This document shows positions 6,243-13,323 of a stretch of DNA of 24,943 nucleotides, piece after piece. The DNA comes from CAILLO01 sp964579735 (lineage in GTDB: Bacteria > Bacillota > Clostridia > Saccharofermentanales > UBA5734). The stretch is from positions 1 through 24,943 of the forward strand of contig CAZOHH010000035.1 in assembly GCA_964579735.1 (NCBI GenBank), written 5' to 3'. Each line of letters begins with the position of its first letter. Position 1 is the first letter of the stretch. The translations under genes were made by a program, and so were the position numbers. Below the pieces are notes generated by a model. That model saw only the letters and a list, made by a program, of their open reading frames with translations, made no database searches and had not been told where the DNA came from.

Positions 6243-7754
6243 CTATGCGCCGTACATCTTCCCATAGAGATCCAGGAAATCCCGGAACCCGGTCTCGTAT
6301 ACCTTCGCGTTCGCAGGGTCCGGTACGATCGTCCGCTTCACCTGCATCGCGGGTAACGGGCGCTTCAAGTCGGGCAACGCGCCGGTGCCGACCATGGCGA
6401 GGACCGCCGCTCCGAACGAGGCGGCCTCCTCGACGCCAGCCACGGCGATCTCCTTGCCGAACACGTCCGCCTGGATCCGCAGCCAGGCTTCCGAACCCGC
6501 GTATCCGCCATTGGCGCGGATCTGCCGGACGTCGTCACCGGCGAGCGGCGCGAGCACCTCGTACACGGAGCGCATGCGGTACATCACTCCCTCCATGGCG
6601 GCTTTCACGAAGTGCCGGCGGTCGTGGCGCAGGTCCAGTCCCGCCATGACGCCGCGTGCGGCCGCGTTCCAGTTGGGGGAGCGCTCGCCCGTCAGCAGCG
6701 GCAGGAAGAGCAGCCCGTCGCTGCCAGCGGGAATCTGTCCCGCGTAGGCGTCGAATAGCGCGTAGACGCTGCGGTATCCGCCCTTCTCCGCCTCCGGTGC
6801 GAACTGGTCCCGGAAGGTCTCCCGCAGCCACTTGAGGACGAGGCCGCCGTTGTTGATGGCGCCTCCCGCGACCCAGGTATCCTTCGTGAAGCAATGGCAC
6901 CACGTCCGCTGCAGCGGATCGAGCAGGGGCTGGTCGACGGCGACGCGGAGGGCGCCGCTGGTGCCGAGCGTGCAGGACATGGCCGTCGCGTCGAAGACGC
7001 CGCAACCGAGATTCGCGACGATGCCGTCGCCGGCACCGCAGGCCACGGGCACATCTCCGGGAAGCCCCATGGCCACGGCGTGGTTCCTGTCCATCCCGGT
7101 CAGCAGGCCGGTTCCGGGCATCGGCTCGCACAGCCGTTCCCGCCCGATTCCAAGCACGGACCCGATCATCACGGGGTCCCAGTCGAAGGTACGGAGGTTG
7201 AAGAGACTCGAGGCGGAGGCATCGGTGTAGTCGACGACATACCTGCCGAAAAGCCGGAACAGCATATAGGACTTGAGGCTCAGGAACTTCGCCGCGCGGG
7301 CGAACACATCTGGCCGCGTCTCCTTGAGCCAGAGGATCTTTGCCAGCGGGTACATCGGATGCTGCGTCCTGCAACCCGTGCGCCGGTAGAGGTCGGCGAC
7401 GTCGAACTCCTCCGCGTAGCGCAGCGCCTGCGGCAGCGGTCGCGTGTCGGCCCAGGTCACGACGTTCGTGAGGGGCGTCCCCTGGGCGTCGAGCGCGAGG
7501 AAGCTGAACATCTGGGTCGATAGCCCGATGCCCTTGAGACCCTTGCCTTCCGTACCTGCCCCGGCCATGCAGCGCCCGACCACCTCGAGCAGCGCGGCGA
7601 ATACGGTCTCCGGGTCGAGTTCGGCAGCACCGGTCTCGGGTGAGAGCAGCGGGTACTCCTGATACGCGTACCCACGCTGGAATCCGTCGACATCGAAGAG
7701 CGCCGCCCGGACGCCCGTCGTGCCGATGTCCACGCCCATGTAGCGCTCGTTCAC
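6243..7754 (-). CDS. FGGY-family carbohydrate kinase (gluconokinase/xylulokinase-like)
   Basis: The 503-residue ATP-dependent sugar kinase fits the FGGY family in length and layout. It has the N-terminal phosphate-binding motif DIGTTGVRAALFD, the substrate-domain segment CRTQHPMYPLAKILWLKE, CGAGDGIVANLGCG, LGTSGALRV, GGAINNGGLVLKWLRE, and the C-terminal ATP-domain GGYAGSEAWLRIQADVFGKEI. The TGCRTQHPMYPLAKI region is closest in my memory to gluconate kinases (GntK of Bacillus), which would suit a path into KDPG aldolase, but xylulose or another sugar acid cannot be excluded. The start is GTG at 7752-7754 with GGAGA upstream, overlapping the previous stop as GTGA; an ATG five codons later is the alternative. 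It probably phosphorylates the product of the upstream dehydrogenases. Confidence 0.9.
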   Translation of the reverse strand: MNERYMGVDIGTTGVRAALFDVDGFQRGYAYQEYPLLSPETGAAELDPETVFAALLEVVGRCMAGAGTEGKGLKGIGLSTQMFSFLALDAQGTPLTNVVTWADTRPLPQALRYAEEFDVADLYRRTGCRTQHPMYPLAKILWLKETRPDVFARAAKFLSLKSYMLFRLFGRYVVDYTDASASSLFNLRTFDWDPVMIGSVLGIGRERLCEPMPGTGLLTGMDRNHAVAMGLPGDVPVACGAGDGIVANLGCGVFDATAMSCTLGTSGALRVAVDQPLLDPLQRTWCHCFTKDTWVAGGAINNGGLVLKWLRETFRDQFAPEAEKGGYRSVYALFDAYAGQIPAGSDGLLFLPLLTGERSPNWNAAARGVMAGLDLRHDRRHFVKAAMEGVMYRMRSVYEVLAPLAGDDVRQIRANGGYAGSEAWLRIQADVFGKEIAVAGVEEAASFGAAVLAMVGTGALPDLKRPLPAMQVKRTIVPDPANAKVYETGFRDFLDLYGKMYGA

Positions 7755-8692
7755 GGCCCGGTCTCCAGCATCTCGGCTAGGTTCGCGGCGGAGACCTCCG
7801 CCATGCGTCGGTTGGCCTCCAGCGTATAGGCGCCGATGTGCGGCGTCAGCAAGAAGTTATCCAGCTTCAGCAGAGGGTGGTCGGCAGCCGGCGGCTCCTT
7901 CGAGAACACGTCGGAGGCCGCCCCGCCGAGCCGCCGGTTCGTCAATGCGTCGAGAAGCGCAGCCTCGTCCACGAGCTCCCCGCGCGACGTGTTGATCAGC
8001 ACCGCCGTCGGTTTCATGGTGGCGAGCGTGACCGCGTCCATCATGCTTCGCGTCGAGTCCAGCAGAGGCAGGTGCAGCGTCAGGAAATCAGCGCCTCGGA
8101 TCACTTCTGCGCGGTCGGCCAACTGGATCCCGTGCTCAACGAGAAAAGGCGCCGTCGGCTCCACCACCGGGTCGTAGGCCAGCACCTGCATCCCGAGCCC
8201 GTGGGCCATCTTCGCGACTTCGCGGCCGATGCTGCCGAGGCCGAGGATGCCCAGCGTCCTGCCCTGCAGTTCCACGCCGCGCGTGCGGCCCCAGCCGCCC
8301 GCCTTCGTCGTCGCGCCCGCCGGCACGAGGTGCCGCGCCATCGCGAACATCAGGCCGATAGCCAGTTCCGCCACGGACCGCGCGTTCGTGCCCACCGCCG
8401 CGCGCACCTGCACTCCGCGTTCGGCCGCCGCCACGAGGTCCACGTTGTCGAGACCCGCTCCGTATTTCGAGATGGCCCGCAATTTCGGGGCGCTCTCCAG
8501 AACCTTGCGCGTCACCGGGTCGATGCCGACGACCAGCCCTTCGATATCTGCGCACAGAGCGCACATCTGCGCTTCGTCCAGCGTCTTGCCCGTCGAATTC
8601 TCGACGATTTCGAACCCCTTTTCCCGAAGGAACCGTAGCGGAGCTTCGCCCGACTCGCGGAAGGACCGCGGCGTGATCAGGATCTTCGTCAT
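7751..8692 (-). CDS. D-isomer-specific 2-hydroxyacid dehydrogenase (SerA/GyaR-like)
   Basis: The 313-residue NAD(P)-dependent dehydrogenase interconverts a 2-keto acid and a D-2-hydroxy acid. The Rossmann motif GILGLGSIG is at 148-156, with catalytic Arg237 in NTSRGELVDE, Glu266 in SKEPP, and His285 in TPHIGAYT. KYGAGLDNVD (76-85) is typical of phosphoglycerate-dehydrogenase-like enzymes. No ACT or regulatory C-terminal domain is present, so biosynthetic SerA is less likely than a catabolic glyoxylate, hydroxypyruvate or keto-sugar-acid reductase. AAGGAGG 8 bases before the ATG at 8690-8692 fixes the start; the frame is open further upstream but reads low-complexity Arg-rich sequence. The stop overlaps the kinase start. 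Confidence 0.9.
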   Translation of the reverse strand: MTKILITPRSFRESGEAPLRFLREKGFEIVENSTGKTLDEAQMCALCADIEGLVVGIDPVTRKVLESAPKLRAISKYGAGLDNVDLVAAAERGVQVRAAVGTNARSVAELAIGLMFAMARHLVPAGATTKAGGWGRTRGVELQGRTLGILGLGSIGREVAKMAHGLGMQVLAYDPVVEPTAPFLVEHGIQLADRAEVIRGADFLTLHLPLLDSTRSMMDAVTLATMKPTAVLINTSRGELVDEAALLDALTNRRLGGAASDVFSKEPPAADHPLLKLDNFLLTPHIGAYTLEANRRMAEVSAANLAEMLETGP

Positions 8693-8721
8693 GGCGTTGT
8701 CCTCCTTCGGGTCCTCCGGAG

Positions 8722-11319
8722 CTATTGTCCCGAAACCCGCTCGATCATGGCGATGTTGCCGTTCGGGCAGCGGTTGAAGCACATCCCGCAGGCCACGCAC
8801 TCTTCCTCGTGGATCTTCCAGACGTCCGGCGACTCCAGGTGGATCGCGAAGTCGCTGCAGATCCGCGCGCACAACCCGCACCCCTCGCCGCACCCGCAGT
8901 CCAGGCATCGGCTTGCTTCCTTCACGGCCTCGGTTTCGGTCAGGGTCCGCACGAACGGCGCGAATTCCCGCACCCGCTCCGGACCGTCCTTCTGCGATAG
9001 TACGACTTTCGGGCCATCGTGGAAATACCCGGCGCGCGACAGAACGGTCTGTTTGTCGACTTCGGACGCTTCCGGCTCCGGCACGAGGGTCGCCTCAGCG
9101 CCGGCCAGCAGCCGGTCGATCGAGCAGGCCGCCCGACGGCCGCCTGAAATGGCTGCGATCACGGTCGCGACCTCGTCCACGTCTCCTCCCGAGAAGACGA
9201 ACGGCTGACCGAGCGCCTCCATGACAGCCGGCTCCGCCCTCTGCCCGACGGCCGAAACCACCGTGTCGCAGGCGAGCACGAACTCCGCACCCTCGACGCC
9301 CTCCGGCTTCCGACGTTTCGAAGCGTCCAGACCACCCAGCGTCTGGTTCTCGAGGGCGAGTCCAACGACCTTCCCATCCCTGGTCTCCACCCGCGTCGGC
9401 TTCACCAGGTACAGGATGCGGACGCCCTCCTCCTCGGCCTCGCGGATCTCCGCCGCGGAAGCCGGCATCTCGTCCCGGGTCCGGCGGTAAGCGATATACA
9501 CCTTCTCCGCCCCCAGCCTTACGGCGGTGCGCGCCGCATCGACCGCGGTGTATCCGCCTCCGACCACCACGACGCTCCTCCCGACGGACGGCGTCTCGCC
9601 CTGATTCACACGCTTCAGAAGCTCCAGCGCCGGCATCACGCCGGCCGCGTCCTCGCCCGGCACGCCGAGGCGCATTCCCTTCTGCGCGCCCGTGCCGACG
9701 AACACGGCGGCGTACCCGTCCGCCTTCAGCGATGCGATGGTGAAGTCCTTCCCCAGCGCCTTCCCTGTCTCGAACCGGATGCCAAGACCCGTAAGGACAA
9801 GGATCTCGTGGTCGAGAACGGCGCGGTTCATGCGGAAGGCCGGCAGCCCGTACCGCAGCATGCCACCCAGTGCCGTCTCGCGCTCGAACACGGTCACGCC
9901 GTATCCCGCCGACGTGAGGTGCCAGGCGGCGGACAGTCCAGCCGGACCGGACCCCACCACCGCGACCCGCTCCTCGCGCCTCGCCGCCACCGCGATCTCC
10001 GGAACCCACCCTCGCGCCTCGCCATGCTCGATGACGAACCGCTTGATGTCGCGAATCGGAATCGGCGTGCCGATTTCGCCGCGCGTGCAGGCCTCCTCGC
10101 AGGCGGCGTCGCACACCCAGCCGCAGACGGACTGCAGGGGATTCTTCGTCATGATGAGTTCATAGGCTCGTTTGAAATCCCCTCGGGCCACCGAGCGCAC
10201 GTAGCCTTGCGCCGGCACGTGGTGCGGGCAGGCCGCCTTGCACGGAGCCTGCAGGTCCGGCGCGGTGATGCGGGCGAAGCCGTCGCGCAGCGTCAGGTCC
10301 GCCGCGGTGCGCACCTCCGGCACCACGAGGTCCCGCATGTCCCGGGTCGTCGCGTAGCCGTGCGACGCCATATAGTCCTTCAGGTCGGACACGATTCCGT
10401 TCACGATATCGTAGCCGTTCATCAGGGTCTCGGAGCAGATGCCCACGAGGTCAGCACCGCACATCATGATCTCGGCCGCGTCGGACGCGTTCCGAATTCC
10501 GCCGGCCGCGTGGATCCTCGGTCCTGGCCCGTTGAGCTTGCGCATCTCGTAGGTGTCGCGCAGCGCCAGCGGTTTGAGCCACTGCCCCGAGTGGCAGGAC
10601 ATGCTGATTTCGTTCTGGAGGTGGTAAGCCGACTTGCCCGGGTGATCGAGGTCGATGGGCGGGATCGCGAGTCGGTTGGCCGTGCCGCCCACCGAATCGG
10701 CGCCGGCCTCATACAGGGCTTTCGAAATCTGGGCGATGCGCCCGCCCTCCGGCGTCAGCTTGACGAACAGTGGAATGCGCACCTGGCTTTTGATGGCCCT
10801 GATGATCTCGGCGACCTCCTCCTCGTGCTGCCCGAGGCTCGCACCGGTCTTGATCGTGCAGCTCGTGTCGTCTCCACCGGAAACCTCGAGGTTGTAGGAC
10901 ATGTTCGGACAGCACATGTTGAGCTCGATGATGTCGGCCCCGACGTCCTCGAAGCGCTTCGCCATGCGCACCCAGCCTTCCACGCCATCGTCCCCGGCAT
11001 AGGTGATGTTGGCCATGAGCAGCAGCTCGGACAGATGCTTCTTCGCGCCGTCGATGAGCGCGAGGCCCTCCTCCGTGTCCAGCCGCTTCTCCGCCGTGAA
11101 GCAGAGGGCGTTGCGGTCCTTGAACACCGCGTAGCGCGGCTTGCGGTTGATGTACGGGTACGGGTCGATCGTGAGTTTGATGCTCGCCGCCGCCCAGCCC
11201 GTCTGCTCGATGCGGACCAGCTGCTTCACCGATTTGGTGGTCGGGCCGGACGCCACGTAGAACGGGTTCTTGAAGGTCAGTCCGGCAATCTCCACCGGCA
11301 GGTACAGGTCCTTGGCCAA
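8722..11319 (-). CDS. Single-chain flavo-Fe-S oxidoreductase: PreA-like DHODH barrel + GltD-like FAD/NAD(P)H module + ferredoxin
   Basis: This multidomain redox enzyme (865 residues) is related to dihydropyrimidine dehydrogenase. Domains in order: FMN TIM barrel of the dihydroorotate-dehydrogenase/PreA type (about 10-320; NPFYVASGPTTKS, ELNMCCPN, PLFVKLTPEG, IHAAGGIRNASDAAEIM); N-terminal GltD-type iron-sulfur helical domain with Cys360, 364, 399, 403, 407 and 411; FAD site VVGSGPAG (about 455-462); NAD(P)H site VVVGGGYTAVDAAR (about 586); and a C-terminal ferredoxin segment with cysteines from about 805 and a classical CVACGMCFNRCP at about 841. Mammalian DPD has the barrel after the FAD module, so the order here is permuted. 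A TTG start at 11317-11319 is chosen because AAGGAGG lies exactly 8 bases before it; an in-frame ATG at 11355 would place that site inside the gene. Substrate unknown; electrons probably pass from NAD(P)H via FAD and clusters to FMN, or in reverse. Confidence 0.85.
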   Translation of the reverse strand: MAKDLYLPVEIAGLTFKNPFYVASGPTTKSVKQLVRIEQTGWAAASIKLTIDPYPYINRKPRYAVFKDRNALCFTAEKRLDTEEGLALIDGAKKHLSELLLMANITYAGDDGVEGWVRMAKRFEDVGADIIELNMCCPNMSYNLEVSGGDDTSCTIKTGASLGQHEEEVAEIIRAIKSQVRIPLFVKLTPEGGRIAQISKALYEAGADSVGGTANRLAIPPIDLDHPGKSAYHLQNEISMSCHSGQWLKPLALRDTYEMRKLNGPGPRIHAAGGIRNASDAAEIMMCGADLVGICSETLMNGYDIVNGIVSDLKDYMASHGYATTRDMRDLVVPEVRTAADLTLRDGFARITAPDLQAPCKAACPHHVPAQGYVRSVARGDFKRAYELIMTKNPLQSVCGWVCDAACEEACTRGEIGTPIPIRDIKRFVIEHGEARGWVPEIAVAARREERVAVVGSGPAGLSAAWHLTSAGYGVTVFERETALGGMLRYGLPAFRMNRAVLDHEILVLTGLGIRFETGKALGKDFTIASLKADGYAAVFVGTGAQKGMRLGVPGEDAAGVMPALELLKRVNQGETPSVGRSVVVVGGGYTAVDAARTAVRLGAEKVYIAYRRTRDEMPASAAEIREAEEEGVRILYLVKPTRVETRDGKVVGLALENQTLGGLDASKRRKPEGVEGAEFVLACDTVVSAVGQRAEPAVMEALGQPFVFSGGDVDEVATVIAAISGGRRAACSIDRLLAGAEATLVPEPEASEVDKQTVLSRAGYFHDGPKVVLSQKDGPERVREFAPFVRTLTETEAVKEASRCLDCGCGEGCGLCARICSDFAIHLESPDVWKIHEEECVACGMCFNRCPNGNIAMIERVSGQ

Positions 11320-11359
11320 CGCCGCTTCCTCCTTGCGAAGCCCGATTCCGGGCAAATCT

Positions 11360-12427
11360 CTAAAGACGGTCGTTCTTCACGGCCAAGCCCTCGCGCGCCG
11401 AGCGGTAGATCAGGTCCACCACGCGCAGCGCCTCGAGGCCAGCCTCGCCGGTCAGTCCCTTCGGCGCCTCGACGCCGGCGGCACAGCATTCCATGAAGCA
11501 CCGGATTTCGTCGACGTAGCCGAAATCGTAGCGCTCGTCCACGACTGGCCGCGACCAGCCCGTGGTGACCTCGGCCTTCTCGACGGTGTACTTCGGTCCG
11601 GGGACCGAAAAGCACTGGACCGCCGAGCTCTGGGTCAGGTCCACGTGCAGCACGCCCTGGTCGCCGTAGAAGTCGATGGTGTCCTCCATGCCGCCCGACG
11701 TGATGTAGTTCGCATCGACCGTGGCCGTCGTTCCATCCTCGAAACGGAGCAGGCAGGACGCCCAGTCCTCGCCCTCCAGCTTCTTGTGCTTCACGTTCTT
11801 CTCGAGTCCCCCCGTGCTCATCGCGACGAGGTCGGTCCACCGGTAGTCCTTGAGCGCGAGCACGAACCCCAACGGGTGGATGCCGAGGTGGATCATCGCA
11901 CCGCCGCCGCAGTAGCGGAGGGTCTGCGCGTAGGGGGAATGCGACCCCGAGTGGCTCTCCCGCGCGCGGATGTAAAGCAACTTGCCGATGGCCCCTTCGT
12001 CGAGGAGCCGCCGCGCCTTCCGCAGTGCCGGCGCGAAGAACCAGTCCTCCGCGTAGTAGATGCGCCGACCCGCCGCACGTGCGGCCTCGACCATCTCCTC
12101 CGCGTCCGCGACCGTCGTCGCGAGGGGCTTCTCCACGATGACGTCGCGCCCTTGGCGAATTGCGGCCATCGCCACGTCGTGGTGCATGTAGTTGGGCAGG
12201 CACACGTCCACCAGATCGCAATCGACCTCCGAGATGGCCCGCTCGTAATCCGTGTGGACCCCAGCCTCCCGGAGCCCGAACTTGTCGACGAGCCGCCGCA
12301 CCTTCTCCGGGTCGCGCCCGCAGACCGCGACGACCTCGGCGATGTCCTGGCACCGCGCGTATCCGTCCAGATGCAGATCGGCGCCGAACGCCGCTCCTAC
12401 CAACAGGACCCTGACTTTACTCGGCAT
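11360..12427 (-). CDS. Gfo/Idh/MocA-family oxidoreductase
   Basis: The 355-residue NAD(P)-dependent dehydrogenase belongs to the family that oxidises sugars, inositols and sugar derivatives. The N-terminal Rossmann fold has VLLVGAAFGADLHLDGY, where the usual GxGxxG is altered to G-A-A-F-G-A. The family mark EKPLATT lies at 99-104 (catalytic-pocket Lys100). The C-terminal half has the two-layer alpha/beta domain, with GGGAMIHLGIHPLG carrying the typical D/H-x-G-x-H motif. AAGGAGG precedes the ATG at 12425-12427. It lies 14 bases after the TetR gene and 40 before the flavo-Fe-S enzyme gene, within the operon. It probably performs the first oxidation of the operon's substrate; the substrate cannot be read from the sequence. 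Confidence 0.9.
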   Translation of the reverse strand: MPSKVRVLLVGAAFGADLHLDGYARCQDIAEVVAVCGRDPEKVRRLVDKFGLREAGVHTDYERAISEVDCDLVDVCLPNYMHHDVAMAAIRQGRDVIVEKPLATTVADAEEMVEAARAAGRRIYYAEDWFFAPALRKARRLLDEGAIGKLLYIRARESHSGSHSPYAQTLRYCGGGAMIHLGIHPLGFVLALKDYRWTDLVAMSTGGLEKNVKHKKLEGEDWASCLLRFEDGTTATVDANYITSGGMEDTIDFYGDQGVLHVDLTQSSAVQCFSVPGPKYTVEKAEVTTGWSRPVVDERYDFGYVDEIRCFMECCAAGVEAPKGLTGEAGLEALRVVDLIYRSAREGLAVKNDRL

Positions 12428-12441
12428 GGCGCGGTCCTCCT

Positions 12442-13065
12442 TCATGGGCTCAGATAGCACAGGAACATGTCCGTCACGCTGCTGATCCGCGCTTGGAGAC
12501 GGTCCTCGTCGTCGAGGTCGCTTTCGAGCAGGGTCGACAGCGTGTAGCGGTTGGAGAAATACGAGAAGGTGTAGGTCAGGAGCGACAGCAGCATCGGGTC
12601 CGCGTCCAGGTCCGCGCGGAACGAACCGTCGGTCCGCCCCTCCTCGAAGAGGTCCCGGATCCGGCGGTAGACGGGGGACTTGGACTCGCGGATATCGACC
12701 TCGCGGAGGTAGCGCGCCTGGTTCAGGTTCTCCCACAGGATCAGGTTCACGTAGGTCGGGTTTTCATGGAGGAACTCGAAGTAGAGTCGGATCAAGTCGC
12801 GGAGACGGTCGACGACGGGCGCGTCCCTCTCGAGCAGTGCGGTCTCCAGACGGCTCAATCGTCCGTAGACCTCTACCAATACAGCTTTGTAGAGGCCTTC
12901 CTTGTTGTCGAAGTACTGGTAGATCATCCGCTTGTTGAGACCGGCTTTCGCCGCGATCTCGTCCACGCGCGCGCCGTGGATCCCCTTCTCGGAGAACTCC
13001 GCCTCGGCGGCGTCGAGAATCAGCTGTCGGGACCGTTTCGCGTCCCTCGGGCGCTGGACCGTCAT
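12442..13065 (-). CDS. TetR/AcrR-family transcriptional regulator, first gene of the operon
   Basis: The 207-residue regulator has an N-terminal helix-turn-helix (about 12-58: ILDAAEAEFSEKGIHGARVDEIAAKAGLNKRMIYQYFDNKEGLYKAVL) and an all-helical C-terminal ligand domain (WENLNQARYLREVD, TYTFSYFSNRYTLSTLL). A GGAGG lies just before the ATG. Being the first gene of the catabolic operon and lying behind a perfect dyad in the promoter, it is very probably an autorepressor released by an operon metabolite (inference from family and context). Downstream spacing of 14 bases to the dehydrogenase gene supports co-transcription. Confidence 0.92.
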   Translation of the reverse strand: MTVQRPRDAKRSRQLILDAAEAEFSEKGIHGARVDEIAAKAGLNKRMIYQYFDNKEGLYKAVLVEVYGRLSRLETALLERDAPVVDRLRDLIRLYFEFLHENPTYVNLILWENLNQARYLREVDIRESKSPVYRRIRDLFEEGRTDGSFRADLDADPMLLSLLTYTFSYFSNRYTLSTLLESDLDDEDRLQARISSVTDMFLCYLSP

Positions 13066-13144
13066 GGATCCTCCGTGTGTGCCGTCTTCGGGTGGGCCTC
13101 GGGCAGGGCCTAGGGCGAGGCTCGGACCCGTGCCCTGCGCTATG

Positions 13145-13188
13145 TAACCAGTTGGTTATAAAGTAGCACCAAACCCAAGGAGGGTCAA
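13145..13188 (-). promoter_or_regulatory. Operon promoter with TetR-type operator
   Basis: TAACCAGTTGGTTA (13145-13158) is a perfect palindrome of 6-bp arms with a 2-base centre, the form typical of TetR-family operators. On the minus strand TTGACC (13183-13188) and TACTTT (13160-13165) are 17 bases apart and would start transcription inside the palindrome. The -10 is a weak match, so the exact promoter is less certain than the operator. The leader down to the start codon at 13065 contains GC-rich complementary segments, for example GCAGGGC at 13103-13109 and GCCCTGC at 13132-13138. Confidence 0.65.
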
Positions 13189-13227
13189 GGAGAGGGCCAG
13201 GCGAGGTCCTACATCATCTCGTCGATT

Positions 13228-13264
13228 TTCCGTACTCGCAAGTAACGTACTTACGAGTACGGAA
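13228..13264. repeat. 37-bp inverted repeat in the VWA-tetR intergenic region
   Basis: TTCCGTACTCG (13228-13238) is perfectly complementary to 13254-13264, and inside it AAGTA (13240-13244) pairs with TACTT (13248-13252) around ACG, leaving one mismatch. It lies 60 bases after the stop codon of the VIT/VWA gene and upstream of the tetR promoter. No T-run follows on either strand. It might be a 3'-end stabilising hairpin or a protein-binding dyad; I see nothing else in 13189-13323. Confidence 0.55.
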
Positions 13265-13323
13265 TATTCGCGCAATCCTTGCAATGCAATGTCAAGGCAC
13301 GTTTCGAGCGTTTCGTCCGCCTG

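Noticed and set aside
5074..6267. 397-residue plus-strand open frame opposite the KDPG aldolase
   Set aside because: Arg-rich shadow of the aldolase gene; the aldolase has active-site residues and a Shine-Dalgarno sequence.
7751..8908. Longer 385-residue form of the 2-hydroxyacid dehydrogenase
   Set aside because: The first 72 residues are Arg-rich translation of the preceding gene's end in another frame; the ATG at 8692 has a perfect Shine-Dalgarno.
3441..13288. Shared 10-mer TTGCAATGCA at 3441-3450 and 13279-13288 near two dyads
   Set aside because: Ten-base matches are expected many times by chance in a window this size, and flanking bases do not match.
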